Shown here piece by piece: positions 32,478 through 41,627 of a stretch of 64,000 bases of DNA. Under the pieces are notes generated by a model. It saw only the letters and a program-made list of their open reading frames with translations. It was not told the origin of the DNA and searched no databases. The position numbers and the translations under genes were made by a program. Every line of letters begins with the position of its first letter. The stretch's first letter is position 1. The stretch lies in contig NZ_VIWW01000001.1 in assembly GCF_007829885.1 (NCBI RefSeq), forward strand, positions 434,001 to 498,000, read 5' to 3'. The stretch is from Streptomyces brevispora (GTDB lineage Bacteria; Actinomycetota; Actinomycetes; Streptomycetales; Streptomycetaceae).

Positions 32478-34244
32478 CTACAGGTACTGCCCGGTATTTG
32501 CCACCGTGTCGATGGAGCGACCGGTGTCCGCGCCCTGCTTTCCGGTGACGAGAGTGCGGATGAAGACGATCCGCTCACCCTTCTTGCCGGAGATCCTGGC
32601 CCAGTCGTCCGGGTTGGTGGTGTTCGGCAGGTCCTCGTTCTCCTTGAACTCGTCCACACAGGCCTGGAGGAGATGGGAGACGCGAAGGCCCTTCTGGCCC
32701 TGGTCGAGGAAGGCCTTGATGGCCATCTTCTTGGCCCGGTCGACGATGTTCTGGATCATCGCGCCGGAGTTGAAGTCCTTGAAGTACAGGACCTCCTTGT
32801 CGCCGTTGGCGTACGTGACCTCGAGGAAGCGGTTCTCCTCGGACTCGGTGTACATCCGCTCGACGACCGACTGGATCATGGCGTGCGCTGCGGCTTCCTT
32901 GGAGCCGGTGTGCTCGGCGAGGTCGTCCGCGTGCAGGGGCAGCGAGGGCGTGAGGTACTTCGCGAAGATGTCCTTCGCGGCCTCTGCGTCCGGACGCTCG
33001 ATCTTGATCTTCACATCGAGCCGGCCGGGTCGCAGGATCGCGGGGTCGATCATGTCCTCGCGGTTGGAGGCGCCGATGACGATGACGTTCTCCAGGCCCT
33101 CGACGCCGTCGATCTCGGCGAGCAGCTGGGGGACGATGGTGTTCTCCACGTCCGAGCTGACGCCGGATCCCCGGGTGCGGAAGAGGGACTCCATCTCGTC
33201 GAAGAAGACGATGACGGGGGTGCCCTCACTCGCCTTCTCGCGAGCACGCTGGAAGACCAGGCGGATGTGGCGCTCGGTCTCACCGACGTACTTGTTGAGG
33301 AGTTCGGGGCCCTTGATGTTCAGGAAGTAGCTCTTGCCGGTGGGCTGACCGGTGACCTCGGCGACCTTCTTCGCGAGGGAGTTGGCGACGGCCTTGGCGA
33401 TGAGCGTCTTGCCGCAGCCGGGCGGGCCATAGAGCAGAATGCCCTTCGGCGGCCGCAGCTCGTGCTCCTTGAAGAGGTCTGGGTGCAGGTAGGGGAGCTC
33501 GACCGCGTCGCGGATCAGCTCGATCTGGTCGCCCAGTCCGCCGATCTTGTCGTAGTCGATGTCCGGGACTTCTTCGAGGACGAGCTCTTCGACCTCGCTC
33601 TTGGGCACCACTTCGTAGACGTAGCCGGACCTGGGTTCGAGCAGCAGGGCGTCGCCGGGCCGGATGGTGATGTCCAGCAACGGCTCGGCGAGCCGCACCA
33701 CCCGTTCCTCGTCGGTGTGCCCGACCACCAGGGCTCGTTCGCCGTCCTCAAGGATCTCCTTGAGCGTGACGATGTCCCCGGCCCGCTCGAATTCCATGGC
33801 GTCGACCACGTTGAGCGCTTCGTTGAGCATGACTTCCTGGCCGCGCCGGAGGTCGTCGAGCTCAACACTGGGACTGACGTTCACCCGGAGCTTTCGGCCC
33901 CCGGTGAAGATGTCGCAGGTACCGTCCTCGTTGCCCTGCAGGAACACACCGAAACCGGCCGGTGGCTGTGCCAGCCGGTCGACCTCTTCCTTGAGGGCCA
34001 CGATCTGGTCGCGGGCCTCGCGGAGTGTGCCGGCGAGCCGCTCGTTCTGAGCGGACACGCCTGCGAGGTTGGTCTGGAACTCGACGATCCGCTCCTCGAG
34101 AATCCTCGTATGGCGCGGAGAGTCGGCGAGCTTACGTCGCAGGACGGCGATTTCCTGCTCGAGATAGGCGACCTGGCCGGCTGGGTCATCGGACCCCCGC
34201 CCGGGCCGGATGCCGCGGTTGATGTCGTCGTCGTGGGCTGCCAC
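32478..34244 (-). CDS. arc: Proteasomal AAA ATPase Arc/Mpa
   Basis: A 588-residue hexameric ATPase that recognises Pup, unfolds substrates and feeds them to the 20S core. Order of parts: N-terminal coiled coil (about 25-90) that captures Pup, two OB folds (about 95-240), and one AAA domain with Walker A GPPGCGKT and Walker [13 protein letters not shown]. At the C-terminus the last residues are GQYL, the docking motif for the alpha ring. GTG 34244 is preferred ([15 protein letters not shown], with GGAGGTG 6 bases upstream) over a GTG 9 bases earlier. A perfect 38-bp palindrome follows the gene. Confidence 0.96.
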   Translation of the reverse strand: MAAHDDDINRGIRPGRGSDDPAGQVAYLEQEIAVLRRKLADSPRHTRILEERIVEFQTNLAGVSAQNERLAGTLREARDQIVALKEEVDRLAQPPAGFGVFLQGNEDGTCDIFTGGRKLRVNVSPSVELDDLRRGQEVMLNEALNVVDAMEFERAGDIVTLKEILEDGERALVVGHTDEERVVRLAEPLLDITIRPGDALLLEPRSGYVYEVVPKSEVEELVLEEVPDIDYDKIGGLGDQIELIRDAVELPYLHPDLFKEHELRPPKGILLYGPPGCGKTLIAKAVANSLAKKVAEVTGQPTGKSYFLNIKGPELLNKYVGETERHIRLVFQRAREKASEGTPVIVFFDEMESLFRTRGSGVSSDVENTIVPQLLAEIDGVEGLENVIVIGASNREDMIDPAILRPGRLDVKIKIERPDAEAAKDIFAKYLTPSLPLHADDLAEHTGSKEAAAHAMIQSVVERMYTESEENRFLEVTYANGDKEVLYFKDFNSGAMIQNIVDRAKKMAIKAFLDQGQKGLRVSHLLQACVDEFKENEDLPNTTNPDDWARISGKKGERIVFIRTLVTGKQGADTGRSIDTVANTGQYL

Positions 34245-34485
34245 GGTCCTCACCTCCTCCAAGGGGAGCTGGACGCTTCCTGACCCTACCTGGGTGGGTG
34301 ATGATTGAAACCCCTAGATCACAAAGACTGTGGGGTGTGTCCGATCTTCACCCTTGCGCTCTCCCTCGTGTCAGGGGAATACCCACCCTTCAACATCGGA
34401 AAGCGGCCGGTTGTATCGTCGAAGTGTTCAACACCCGTAAGGGCTGGCTTTTTTTGGTTCGGATACGCAGGAAACGGCAGGCGAA

Positions 34486-34797
34486 ATGACCGTGCAGCAC
34501 GACGCTCCCACCGGTGGCGAGACGCAGGACCTGGAGGTCTGGATCGACCAGGACCTCTGCACGGGGGACGGCATCTGTGTGCAGTACGCGCCCGAGGTCT
34601 TCGAGCTGGACATCGACGGACTGGCGTATGTGAAGAGCGACGCGGACGAGCTGCTGCAGGACAAGGGGGCGACCACCCCGGTGCCGCTGCCGCTCCTCCA
34701 GGACGTCGTCGACTCGGCCAAGGAGTGCCCGGGCGACTGCATCCATGTACGGCGCGTTTCGGACAGGGTCGAGGTCTTCGGTCCCGAGGCCGCCTGA
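34486..34797 (+). CDS. Ferredoxin
   Basis: A 103-residue ferredoxin. Cysteines are Cys25 and Cys31 in DLCTGDGIC (C-x5-C) and Cys81 and Cys85 in CPGDC. This spacing is typical of the single-cluster 3Fe-4S or 4Fe-4S ferredoxins of Streptomyces that donate electrons to cytochromes P450 and other oxygenases. The rest is acidic. No P450 gene is in the window. It is divergent from arc; the 241-base gap (34245-34485) has a T-rich stretch at 34448-34457 but no gene that I can see. Redox partner unknown. Confidence 0.85.
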   Translation: MTVQHDAPTGGETQDLEVWIDQDLCTGDGICVQYAPEVFELDIDGLAYVKSDADELLQDKGATTPVPLPLLQDVVDSAKECPGDCIHVRRVSDRVEVFGPEAA

Positions 34798-34799
34798 TT

Positions 34800-34819
34800 C
34801 GCCGGCCCGGGGGCCGGCG
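34800..34819. terminator. Short stem-loop between ferredoxin and secreted protein
   Basis: CGCCGGCC (34800-34807) pairs with GGCCGGCG (34812-34819) over a 4-base loop. It lies between two convergent stops 40 bases apart, so it may serve both. Confidence 0.55.
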
Positions 34820-34837
34820 GCTGCGATCGGTGACCGG

Positions 34838-35428
34838 TCAGGCGTTGCCTTCGGTGGAGTCGTCGGACTGGCTGTTGCGTACGAAGGCCCCGTTCTGCCA
34901 CTGCCAGGTGACCTTCTCCTGCTGGTCGGGGCAGCAGGACGGGATCGAGGGCGACGAGTAGCCGAGGAGCGTGGCGGAGATGACGCCGTCACGCACCGCG
35001 AAGTCACCGACGCTCATGTTCTGGGCGGGGTCCACCAGGGTCGCGACGATCCTGGGTGCGGCCCCGCTTCCCTGTGTGAGGACGTAGACGCCGCTGGGCG
35101 GGGTACCGGATCCGGCCGCGCAGTGGACGACCGCGACGGTTTCCGGACGGCCGTCGCCGTCGAGGTCGCCGGGGGCCTGTTTGGCGACCGTGTTGCCGAC
35201 GCCGCCGCACTGCAGGGGGAATACCGCGCGCTCGGGATCCGGCGGGGGGACGGTCGCCGTGCCGTGCTGCGCCGCGGTGCGGTGGGGTGGGGTGGAGGCA
35301 GCGGCGGTCGTGTCGGGCTGGAGCAGGCCGGCTGTCGCGACAACGGCGGCCATGGCCGCCGCGGTGGCGAGCCAGTGCATCGCCTTCGTGTCGGTGTGCG
35401 CGAGGTCCGGGAGCACGGAGGTCTGCAC
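34838..35428 (-). CDS. Secreted protein of unknown function
   Basis: A 196-residue exported protein. GTG 35428 has AGGAG 9 bases upstream; longer frames lack a ribosome site. The N-terminus (about 1-45) contains a positively charged start and a hydrophobic stretch, LATAAAMAAVVATAGLL, then an Ala cleavage region. Residues about 75-196 contain an FG-GAP-like DLDGDGRPETVAVVHC segment and cysteines at FPLQCGG, VVHC and PSCCPDQQ, which may form disulphides. No enzyme motif is recognised. The last part, KVTWQWQNGAFV, is common in Streptomyces secreted proteins of unknown function. Upstream there is only a terminator zone. Confidence 0.7.
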   Translation of the reverse strand: MQTSVLPDLAHTDTKAMHWLATAAAMAAVVATAGLLQPDTTAAASTPPHRTAAQHGTATVPPPDPERAVFPLQCGGVGNTVAKQAPGDLDGDGRPETVAVVHCAAGSGTPPSGVYVLTQGSGAAPRIVATLVDPAQNMSVGDFAVRDGVISATLLGYSSPSIPSCCPDQQEKVTWQWQNGAFVRNSQSDDSTEGNA

Positions 35429-35603
35429 GCGGGATGTCTCCTGTGGTTCCTGTGGTGCGGAATGTCTGAAGGGGCGGTGCCGTCGGCAGGGCGTCGACAG
35501 CGGGTGTGGGGTGGCCAGCATCGTGCCACACCTCACACACCAGCGGAACGGTGGGGTCGCTGCGGATTGTGTGCCCGGTCCACCTGCACCATGGCAACGA
35601 AAA

Positions 35604-35653
35604 GGCGTCGCCGCCGAGTTCCCGGGTCGGTCCGGGAACTCGGCGGCGACGCC
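35604..35653 (-). terminator. 22-bp perfect stem-loop after trmI
   Basis: Arms 35604-35625 and 35632-35653 are exact reverse complements around a 6-base GTCGGT loop. On the minus strand it is 15 bases past the trmI stop and is followed by CTTTTCG, a good intrinsic terminator. The rest of the gap 35429-35668 shows no gene. Confidence 0.9.
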
Positions 35654-35668
35654 GGTGCGTTGCTCGGG

Positions 35669-36574
35669 TCAGTCGCGGGCGGAGCCGCTCTGGCTGCCCG
35701 GGCCGTCGTAGTCGTCGCCGTAGGCGCCCTTGGAGGGGCGGCGGCGGCGCGGCGGGGCCTGGACCCCGTCGGCCAGCCGGCGGGCGGTGACGAGGAAGCC
35801 GGTGTGGCCGATCATCCGGTGGTCCGGGCGGACGGCGAGGCCCTCGACGTGCCAGTTGCGGATCATCGACTCCCAGGGCTGCGGTTCCGCGAAGCAGCCG
35901 ATCTCACGGATGGACTCGACCGTCCGGGAGAGCTGGGTGGTGGTCGCCACGTACGCGCAGAGGATGCCGCCCGGGACGAGCGCCTTGGAGACGGCGTCCA
36001 GGCACTCCCAGGGCGCGAGCATGTCCAGGACGACACGGTCGACGTCGGTGTCCGTCAGGTTGTCCTGGAGGTCGCCGATGGTGAGCTGCCAGGCGGGGTG
36101 CGGGCTGCCGAAGTAGCGCTCGACGTTCTGCTGGGCGATCCCGGCGAAGTCCTCGCGGCGCTCGTAGGAGTGCAGCATGCCCTGTTCGCCGATGGCGCGG
36201 AGCAGGAAGGTGGAGAGGGCGCCGGATCCCACGCCGGCCTCCACGACGCGGGCGCCGGGGAAGATGTCGCCGAAGGCCAGGATCTGCCCCGCGTCCTTGG
36301 GGTAGACCACGGCGGCGCCGCGGGGCATGGACAGGACGTAGTCGGGGAGCAGGGGACGCAGCGCGAGATAGACGACGTTCCCCGTGGTACGGACAACACT
36401 GCCCTCGGGAGCACCGATCAGCTCGTCGTGCGAGAAAGAACCCTTGTGGGTGTGGAAGTTCTTTCCGGCTTCGAGCGTGAAGGTGTAGTGGCGTCCCTTG
36501 GGATCGGTGAGCTGGACCTGGTCCCCGACCTTGAAGGGCCCACGTCGGCGGGCGGCACCGGTCGGTTCAGACAT
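35669..36574 (-). CDS. trmI: tRNA (adenine-58-N1)-methyltransferase TrmI
   Basis: A 301-residue class I methyltransferase that makes m1A58 in the T-loop of tRNA. An N-terminal beta domain (GPFKVGDQVQLTDPKGRHYT) is followed by the SAM fold, with VVEAGVGSGALSTFLLRAIG (motif I) and the catalytic region VVLDMLAPWECLD. The C-terminal [13 protein letters not shown] tail is basic and may touch tRNA. In actinobacteria this gene lies close to the arc ATPase, as here. It is 80 bases downstream of a site-2 protease gene on the same strand and probably in one transcript with it. Confidence 0.93.
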   Translation of the reverse strand: MSEPTGAARRRGPFKVGDQVQLTDPKGRHYTFTLEAGKNFHTHKGSFSHDELIGAPEGSVVRTTGNVVYLALRPLLPDYVLSMPRGAAVVYPKDAGQILAFGDIFPGARVVEAGVGSGALSTFLLRAIGEQGMLHSYERREDFAGIAQQNVERYFGSPHPAWQLTIGDLQDNLTDTDVDRVVLDMLAPWECLDAVSKALVPGGILCAYVATTTQLSRTVESIREIGCFAEPQPWESMIRNWHVEGLAVRPDHRMIGHTGFLVTARRLADGVQAPPRRRRPSKGAYGDDYDGPGSQSGSARD

Positions 36575-36654
36575 GTGACCAGCGTACCGGTGTTTCCACG
36601 GGCTTCGACCGCTTGTCCGGGCGGGGCCCGCGGTCGCAGGTCACCGGCAGGCTC

Positions 36655-37905
36655 TCAGGCGGCGGGCCTGGCCATGGCGGCGACGAATGCCCGCTCCACG
36701 TCGGCGGTGGACAGCACCCCGTAGATCTCGCCGGTGTCCTCGACGACGAGGTACTCGGTGGCGGGGTTGGCCTTGAGCCGGTCCAGGAGGGCTTCGCCGG
36801 CCAGCTCGGCGGGTACCCTCATGCCGTCGGTGAGGTCCTGGGCGAGGCCGCTGACGGCGACCCAGGGGCGGCGGTGCTCGGGTACGGAGACGATGGCGGC
36901 CTCGCGGACGAGGGCCTTCGGTTCGCCGCTTCCGTCGACGACGACGAGGGCGCGGGCCCCGGCCTCGTTGGCCCGCCGCAGCGCCTCGGAGAGCGGGGTG
37001 GCCGCCTCGACCGGTACGGCGCGCCTGGTGAGGGCGCGGGCGCGCAGGTCGGGGAGGTGCTCGCGCAGCCGGGCCATGCGCAGGCTGTTGCCCGCTCCGG
37101 TCCAGATGATGGCGGCGAGGACCGCGGCGAGCAGGGCGTCGATGACGGTGTCCATGCCGCTGAGGTCGGCGGTGTTGTTCCCGAAGGACCCGGCGCGGGT
37201 GAGGAGGGGAAGGCCGATGAGGGTAGTGACGGCGAGGGCGCGGCCGACCCAGGCGGCTGCGACGGTGCCGCTCATCGGGCGGCCGGTGATCTTCCAGACG
37301 ACGGCGCGGAGCATGCGGCCGCCGTCGAGCGGGAGGCCGGGCAGCAGGTTGAAGGCGGCGACGATGAGGTTGGAGATCATCAGCCCGCCGAGCAGCACAC
37401 CGGGGAGGGTGCCGCGCTCGACGAAGTTCAGCGGGATGTAGAAGACGCCGGCCAGGACGAGGGAGAGCAACGGGCCGACGAAGGCGAGGACGAACTCGCG
37501 GCCGGGGGTCTCGGATTCCTTCTCGATCTCGGAGACGCCGCCGAAGAACTGGAGCTGGATACGGCGCACCGGGAGCTTGTAGCGCAGCGCGACCACCGTG
37601 TGTGCGAGTTCGTGGACGAGCACGGAGGCGTAGAAGGCGATGGCGAAGAAGAGTGCGACGAGGTAGCGCGCCGCGCCGAGGCCGGGCAGGACCCGGTCGA
37701 GCTGGCCGCCGAAGACCCAGGTGATCAGGGCCGCGACGAGGAACCAGCTCGGTGCCACGTAAACCGGCACCCCGAAGGGGCGGCCCATGAGGATGCCGCC
37801 TCCGGGCTCTTCCGGGCGATCCGGTTTGCCCTTGTCGGGGCCGGCGCCGGGGTCCGTTCCCCCTGCGCCGGGCTGCGGCCGCCCGCTGTTGCCGCTGTCG
37901 TCCAC
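36655..37905 (-). CDS. Site-2 protease family M50 metalloprotease with CBS domains
   Basis: A 416-residue intramembrane zinc protease. The zinc motif is HELAH (His98, Glu99, His102) in the second transmembrane region, and the third ligand lies in NLLPGLPLDGGRML. About six membrane helices cover residues 50-275. The C-terminal part (about 300-416) has a CBS-domain pair (TPLSEALRRANEAGARALVVV and ATEYLVVEDTGEIYGVLS). This matches the Rip3/SpoIVFB-like group. The soluble N-terminus is Pro/Gly rich. Substrates are not known; release of sigma factors from membrane anti-sigma factors is the usual role of site-2 proteases. Confidence 0.9.
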   Translation of the reverse strand: MDDSGNSGRPQPGAGGTDPGAGPDKGKPDRPEEPGGGILMGRPFGVPVYVAPSWFLVAALITWVFGGQLDRVLPGLGAARYLVALFFAIAFYASVLVHELAHTVVALRYKLPVRRIQLQFFGGVSEIEKESETPGREFVLAFVGPLLSLVLAGVFYIPLNFVERGTLPGVLLGGLMISNLIVAAFNLLPGLPLDGGRMLRAVVWKITGRPMSGTVAAAWVGRALAVTTLIGLPLLTRAGSFGNNTADLSGMDTVIDALLAAVLAAIIWTGAGNSLRMARLREHLPDLRARALTRRAVPVEAATPLSEALRRANEAGARALVVVDGSGEPKALVREAAIVSVPEHRRPWVAVSGLAQDLTDGMRVPAELAGEALLDRLKANPATEYLVVEDTGEIYGVLSTADVERAFVAAMARPAA

Positions 37906-38011
37906 GAGGTCCCTTCGGTCGGTGCCCGTCCGGCACGATCATGCAGTGTTCGAGGGTCTGTGGTCGATGGTATGCCGGTTGTTGTCAGTGGCGGGTCGTA
38001 GGGTCTTCGTC

Positions 38012-38923
38012 ATGACCTCAGTGCCGCGGCCGCCTCAGCCGCCCTCGTCCCTTTCCCCGTCGCGGGCGAGCGACTTCATGCAGTGTCCCCTGCTGTACCG
38101 CTTCCGGGTCATCGACAAGTTGCCGCAGAAGCCCAGTGAGGCGGCTACCCGGGGGACGCTGGTCCATGCGGTGCTGGAGCGGCTCTTCGACAACCCTGCG
38201 ACGGAGCGGACGCCCGGCCGGGCCACCGCGCTGATCCCGGGGCAGTGGGACCGGCTGCTGGAGTCGAAGCCGGAGCTGTCGGAGCTGTTCGCCGAGGACG
38301 CGGAGGGTGAGCGGCTCTCGCGCTGGCTGGCGGAGGCGGAGCGGCTGGTGGAGCGCTGGTTCGCGCTGGAGGATCCGACGCGGCTGGAGCCCGCCGAGCG
38401 GGAGCTGTTCGTCGAGACGGAGCTGGAGTCGGGTCTGCGGCTGCGCGGGGTGATCGACCGGATCGACGTGACGCCGACGGGCGACGTCCGGATCGTCGAC
38501 TACAAGACGGGGAAGGCGCCGCGTCCGGAGTACGCGGAGGGTGCCCTCTTCCAGATGAAGTTCTACGCGCTGGTCATCTGGCGGCTGAAGGGTGTGGTGC
38601 CGCGCCGGCTCCAGCTGGTCTACCTCGGCAGCGGGGACGTGATGACGTACGACCCGGTGGTGGCGGACCTGGAGCGGGTGGAGCGCAAGCTGCTGGCCCT
38701 CTGGGAGGCGATCTCGCTGGCCACGGAGACCGGTGAGTGGCGGCCGCGGCCGACGAAGCTGTGCGGCTGGTGCGACCATCAGGCGCTCTGCCCCGAGTTC
38801 GGTGGCACTCCCCCGGTCTATCCGCTGTCGGTACGCCCGGCGGAGTCGGCGCAGGACGTCCAGGGCAGAATGGACCCGGTCCGTGCCGAGGCCGGCCGGC
38901 CTGCGGCCGTTGAAGGACCCTGA
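38012..38923 (+). CDS. RecB-family exonuclease with predicted Fe-S cluster
   Basis: A 303-residue PD-(D/E)XK nuclease of the RecB/AddB/Cas4-like group. The nuclease motif is visible as GVIDRID (about 147-152) and VDYKTG (162-167). Four cysteines in AddB-type spacing, Cys25 (MQCPLLYRF) and Cys251, Cys254, Cys260 (CGWCDHQALC), should hold a 4Fe-4S cluster. ATG 38012 is used; the longer frame upstream is antisense to the protease gene. It is divergent from that gene and is 9 bases upstream of a response regulator. No helicase or CRISPR gene accompanies it. Its role in DNA repair is inferred. Confidence 0.88.
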   Translation: MTSVPRPPQPPSSLSPSRASDFMQCPLLYRFRVIDKLPQKPSEAATRGTLVHAVLERLFDNPATERTPGRATALIPGQWDRLLESKPELSELFAEDAEGERLSRWLAEAERLVERWFALEDPTRLEPAERELFVETELESGLRLRGVIDRIDVTPTGDVRIVDYKTGKAPRPEYAEGALFQMKFYALVIWRLKGVVPRRLQLVYLGSGDVMTYDPVVADLERVERKLLALWEAISLATETGEWRPRPTKLCGWCDHQALCPEFGGTPPVYPLSVRPAESAQDVQGRMDPVRAEAGRPAAVEGP

Positions 38924-38932
38924 GGAGATCCC

Positions 38933-39604
38933 GTGGCAATCCGCGTCCTGCTGGTCGATGACCAACCGCTGCTGCGCACCGGCTTCCGGATGATTCTGGA
39001 GGCGGAGGGTGATCTCGCGGTGGTGGGCGAGGCCGGTGACGGTCTCCAGGCCCTCGACCAGGTGCGGGCGCTGCAGCCCGATGTGGTGCTGATGGACATC
39101 CGGATGCCGCGGATGGACGGTGTCGAGGCGACGCGTCAGATCACCGGTCCCGGCCGGGACGGTCCGGCGAAGGTGCTGGTGCTGACCACGTTCGATCTCG
39201 ACGAGTACGTGGTGGAGGCGCTGCGTGCCGGAGCCAGTGGCTTTCTGCTGAAGGACGCGCCGGCCAATGAGCTGGTGCAGGCGATCCGGGTCGTCGCGGG
39301 CGGCGAGGCGATGCTGGCTCCGAGCATCACGCGTCGGCTGCTGGACAAGTACGCGGATCATCTGCCGTCCGGTGAGGAGCCGGTGCCGGACGCCTTGAAC
39401 ACGCTGACGGACCGCGAGGTGGAGGTCCTGAAGCTGGTGGCGCGCGGGCTGTCGAATGCGGAGATCGCCGCCGATCTCTTCGTCAGCGAGACGACGGTCA
39501 AGACGCATGTGGGCCATGTCCTGACGAAGCTGGGGCTGCGCGACCGGGTGCAGGCGGCCGTCTACGCCTACGAGAGCGGGCTGGTGCGCCCCGGCGCCCA
39601 GTGA
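38933..39604 (+). CDS. NarL/LuxR-family response regulator (orphan)
   Basis: A 223-residue two-component regulator. The receiver domain (about 1-120) has the acid pair DD (9-10), phospho-acceptor Asp55 in VVLMDIRMP, and Lys in GFLLKDAP. The C-terminal LuxR-type helix-turn-helix (about 155-215) reads LTDREVEVLKLVARGLSNAE and TVKTHVGHVLTKLGLRDR. The GTG at 38933 follows the nuclease stop by 9 bases, with GAGGAG upstream. No histidine kinase gene is adjacent, so the partner is not identified. Its nearest relatives act on secondary metabolism or morphology in streptomycetes, which says little about this one. Confidence 0.9.
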   Translation: MAIRVLLVDDQPLLRTGFRMILEAEGDLAVVGEAGDGLQALDQVRALQPDVVLMDIRMPRMDGVEATRQITGPGRDGPAKVLVLTTFDLDEYVVEALRAGASGFLLKDAPANELVQAIRVVAGGEAMLAPSITRRLLDKYADHLPSGEEPVPDALNTLTDREVEVLKLVARGLSNAEIAADLFVSETTVKTHVGHVLTKLGLRDRVQAAVYAYESGLVRPGAQ

Positions 39605-39646
39605 CCCTGCCGGGTTCCGGGGCCGGGGCCCGGCCGGTGCCGGGGC

Positions 39647-41251
39647 TCAGCCGGTGGTGCTGCGGCCGAGCTCCCAGAGCTGGAGGTCGGCCGCGGAGTT
39701 GACCGCCCACTCCACGCCGGTGACGCCGTCGCGGGAGGCGACGTACTGCTTGCCCTGCCAGACCGGGAGGACCGGGACGTCCTCCGCGACGATGTCCTGG
39801 AGCTGCTCGAAGGTAGGGGCGGCGAGGCTGCGGTCGGTCTCTCGGCGGGACTGCGGGATGAGTTTCTTCTGGGCGACGGCCGAGTCGTAGGGCGAGTTGA
39901 GGAAGTTGTCCTCGTCGAGGAAGGGCGCCGTGTAGTTGTCCGGGTCCGGGAAGTCGGGGAACCAGCCCATGCCGTAGACGGCGTACTCGCCACGCAGTTC
40001 GGCCGGGCGGTACTTGGCCCAGGGGGAGCCCTGCACGGTGACGTCGAACAGCCCCGTGTCGTTGAGCTGCTTGCGCAGTGTCCTGAACTCGTTCGCGGTC
40101 GCGTCGCCGTAGTGGTCGGTCGTGTAGTGGAGCGTGAACTTCACCGGGGTGTGGATCCTGGCGTCCTCCAGGATCGCGGCGGCCTTGGCCGTACTGGGCT
40201 CGCCGTACTTGTTGAAGAACGAGTTGGTGTGCCCGGCGATGCTGGACGGGATCAGCGAGTACAGCGGTTCGGCCGTGGTGCCGTACACCTCGCTCGCGAT
40301 CTGGCCGCGGTCGATGACCTGGGCCATGGCCTGGCGGACCGCCTTGTTCTTCACGGCGGGGTCGTCGGTGTCGAATCCGAGGTAGCTGATGGCGAGGCCG
40401 GGCATCTCGGTGAGCTTGACGCCGTCCTGGGGGTTCTCCAGCATTTTCTGCGACTGCTTCGGCGACATGCTGCGGGTCATCAGGTCGATCTTCTTCTCGG
40501 CAAGCGCCTTGCCCATGGCGGTGGCGTCGGGGAAGAGATCCAGTTCGACCTTCTCGTTCAGCACCTTGAGATCCCCCTTGTAGCGGGGATTTCTGGTGAA
40601 GGCGACTTTCACGACCTGATCGTTCTTGACTTCCGGCTCCATGGTGTACGGGCCGGAACCGTCCACCTGGAATCCGCTGCGCGGGGAGGTCGCCGGGTAT
40701 TTGTCCTGCTGGACTATTCCGGCGGGCGGGGTGGAGAGCTTGTAGGGGAAGGTCGCGTCCGAGGTCCGGAGGTGGAATATGACCTCGCGGTCGCCCTTGG
40801 TCTCCACGGTGTCGATGTTGTTGAGCAGGGCGACGGGTCCATTGGTGGACTTGATCCGGATGACCCGGTCGATGGAGTACTTGACGTCCTCGGCGGTGAC
40901 CGGGCTGCCGTCGGCGAATTCCAGGCCGCTGCGCAGCTTGCAGCGGTAGCTCTCGTTCTCCGTGTCCGTGAAGGTGCAGCTCTCGGCGGCCTCGGGCACC
41001 GGCCGGCCGCCGCCGCGCGGGACGTGCATCAGCGTCTGCACGGTCTGCCGCAGTACGTTCCAGACGCCCGCCTCGTAGCCGATGGCGGGGTCGAGCGGTG
41101 CGGGGGCGTCCTTCGAGGCGGCCAGCTGGTCCGTGGTGCCGACAGCGATGGCGCCGCCGCTACCGCTCCCACCGTCCGACGCGCCGCAGGCGGCGAGTAC
41201 GGGTGCGAGCAGGCCGACGACGGCCGGCAGCACCAGTGTCTTGCGGTTCAT
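39647..41251 (-). CDS. Peptide/nickel-type ABC transporter substrate-binding lipoprotein (family 5)
   Basis: A 534-residue solute-binding lipoprotein of SBP family 5 (OppA/DppA type). A signal peptide ends in LAAC with Cys22 lipidated. Family landmarks include the region after the N-terminus (ETVQTLMHVPRGG-like), YRCKLRSGLEFADGSPVTAEDV, NLLTRSMSP-like segments, and VLPVWQGKQYVAS near the end. No permease or ATPase gene is next to it, so it is an orphan receptor that must share a transporter encoded elsewhere or act as a sensor. It is convergent with the response regulator at 39604; the upstream 376 bases hold the promoter. Confidence 0.88.
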   Translation of the reverse strand: MNRKTLVLPAVVGLLAPVLAACGASDGGSGSGGAIAVGTTDQLAASKDAPAPLDPAIGYEAGVWNVLRQTVQTLMHVPRGGGRPVPEAAESCTFTDTENESYRCKLRSGLEFADGSPVTAEDVKYSIDRVIRIKSTNGPVALLNNIDTVETKGDREVIFHLRTSDATFPYKLSTPPAGIVQQDKYPATSPRSGFQVDGSGPYTMEPEVKNDQVVKVAFTRNPRYKGDLKVLNEKVELDLFPDATAMGKALAEKKIDLMTRSMSPKQSQKMLENPQDGVKLTEMPGLAISYLGFDTDDPAVKNKAVRQAMAQVIDRGQIASEVYGTTAEPLYSLIPSSIAGHTNSFFNKYGEPSTAKAAAILEDARIHTPVKFTLHYTTDHYGDATANEFRTLRKQLNDTGLFDVTVQGSPWAKYRPAELRGEYAVYGMGWFPDFPDPDNYTAPFLDEDNFLNSPYDSAVAQKKLIPQSRRETDRSLAAPTFEQLQDIVAEDVPVLPVWQGKQYVASRDGVTGVEWAVNSAADLQLWELGRSTTG

Positions 41252-41627
41252 CGTGGACGTTCTCCCTCATCCGGTCATGGAGAAAACGACATTAGTAGGC
41301 CCCGTCGGCAATGCCGGACCCATGCCGTCCGATGCGCAATCGAAGGGCGAAGGGAATGCGTGACGCACTGATTCCCGGATACCGGAATGATTCGTACAGG
41401 GATTCACGAACCGGGACACTTGGGTACGCCGAAACGGTCAACCCGGCACATCTTCCGAATACATTGACGACCGAAACAGTGACAAAGGTCACTCGGCGAA
41501 CGTCTCGCAAACATTTTCGAGGCCCAGATACGCACCGGAATCGCGTGCACGCGAGTACGACAGAAAAAGCACGGTCCGACACCGGGAGCTTTTCTATTCA
41601 TTCACAGAAGCACTCTCGGTGTGCCGC
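41252..41627. other. Gene-free stretch of lower GC between peptide-binding protein and HAD genes
   Basis: This 376-base interval is visibly richer in A and T than its surroundings (for example TCGCAAACATTTTCGAGG near 41507 and GCTTTTCTATTCATTCAC near 41590). Frames across it have no codon bias, ribosome site or recognisable protein. It must hold the promoter of the lipoprotein gene at its left and follow the HAD gene's end at its right. I recognise no RNA gene or mobile element. Confidence 0.5.

Noticed and set aside
41292..41582. A 96-codon minus-strand frame in the low-GC gap
   Set aside because: There is no ribosome site, no codon bias and no recognisable motif. It is probably a chance frame.
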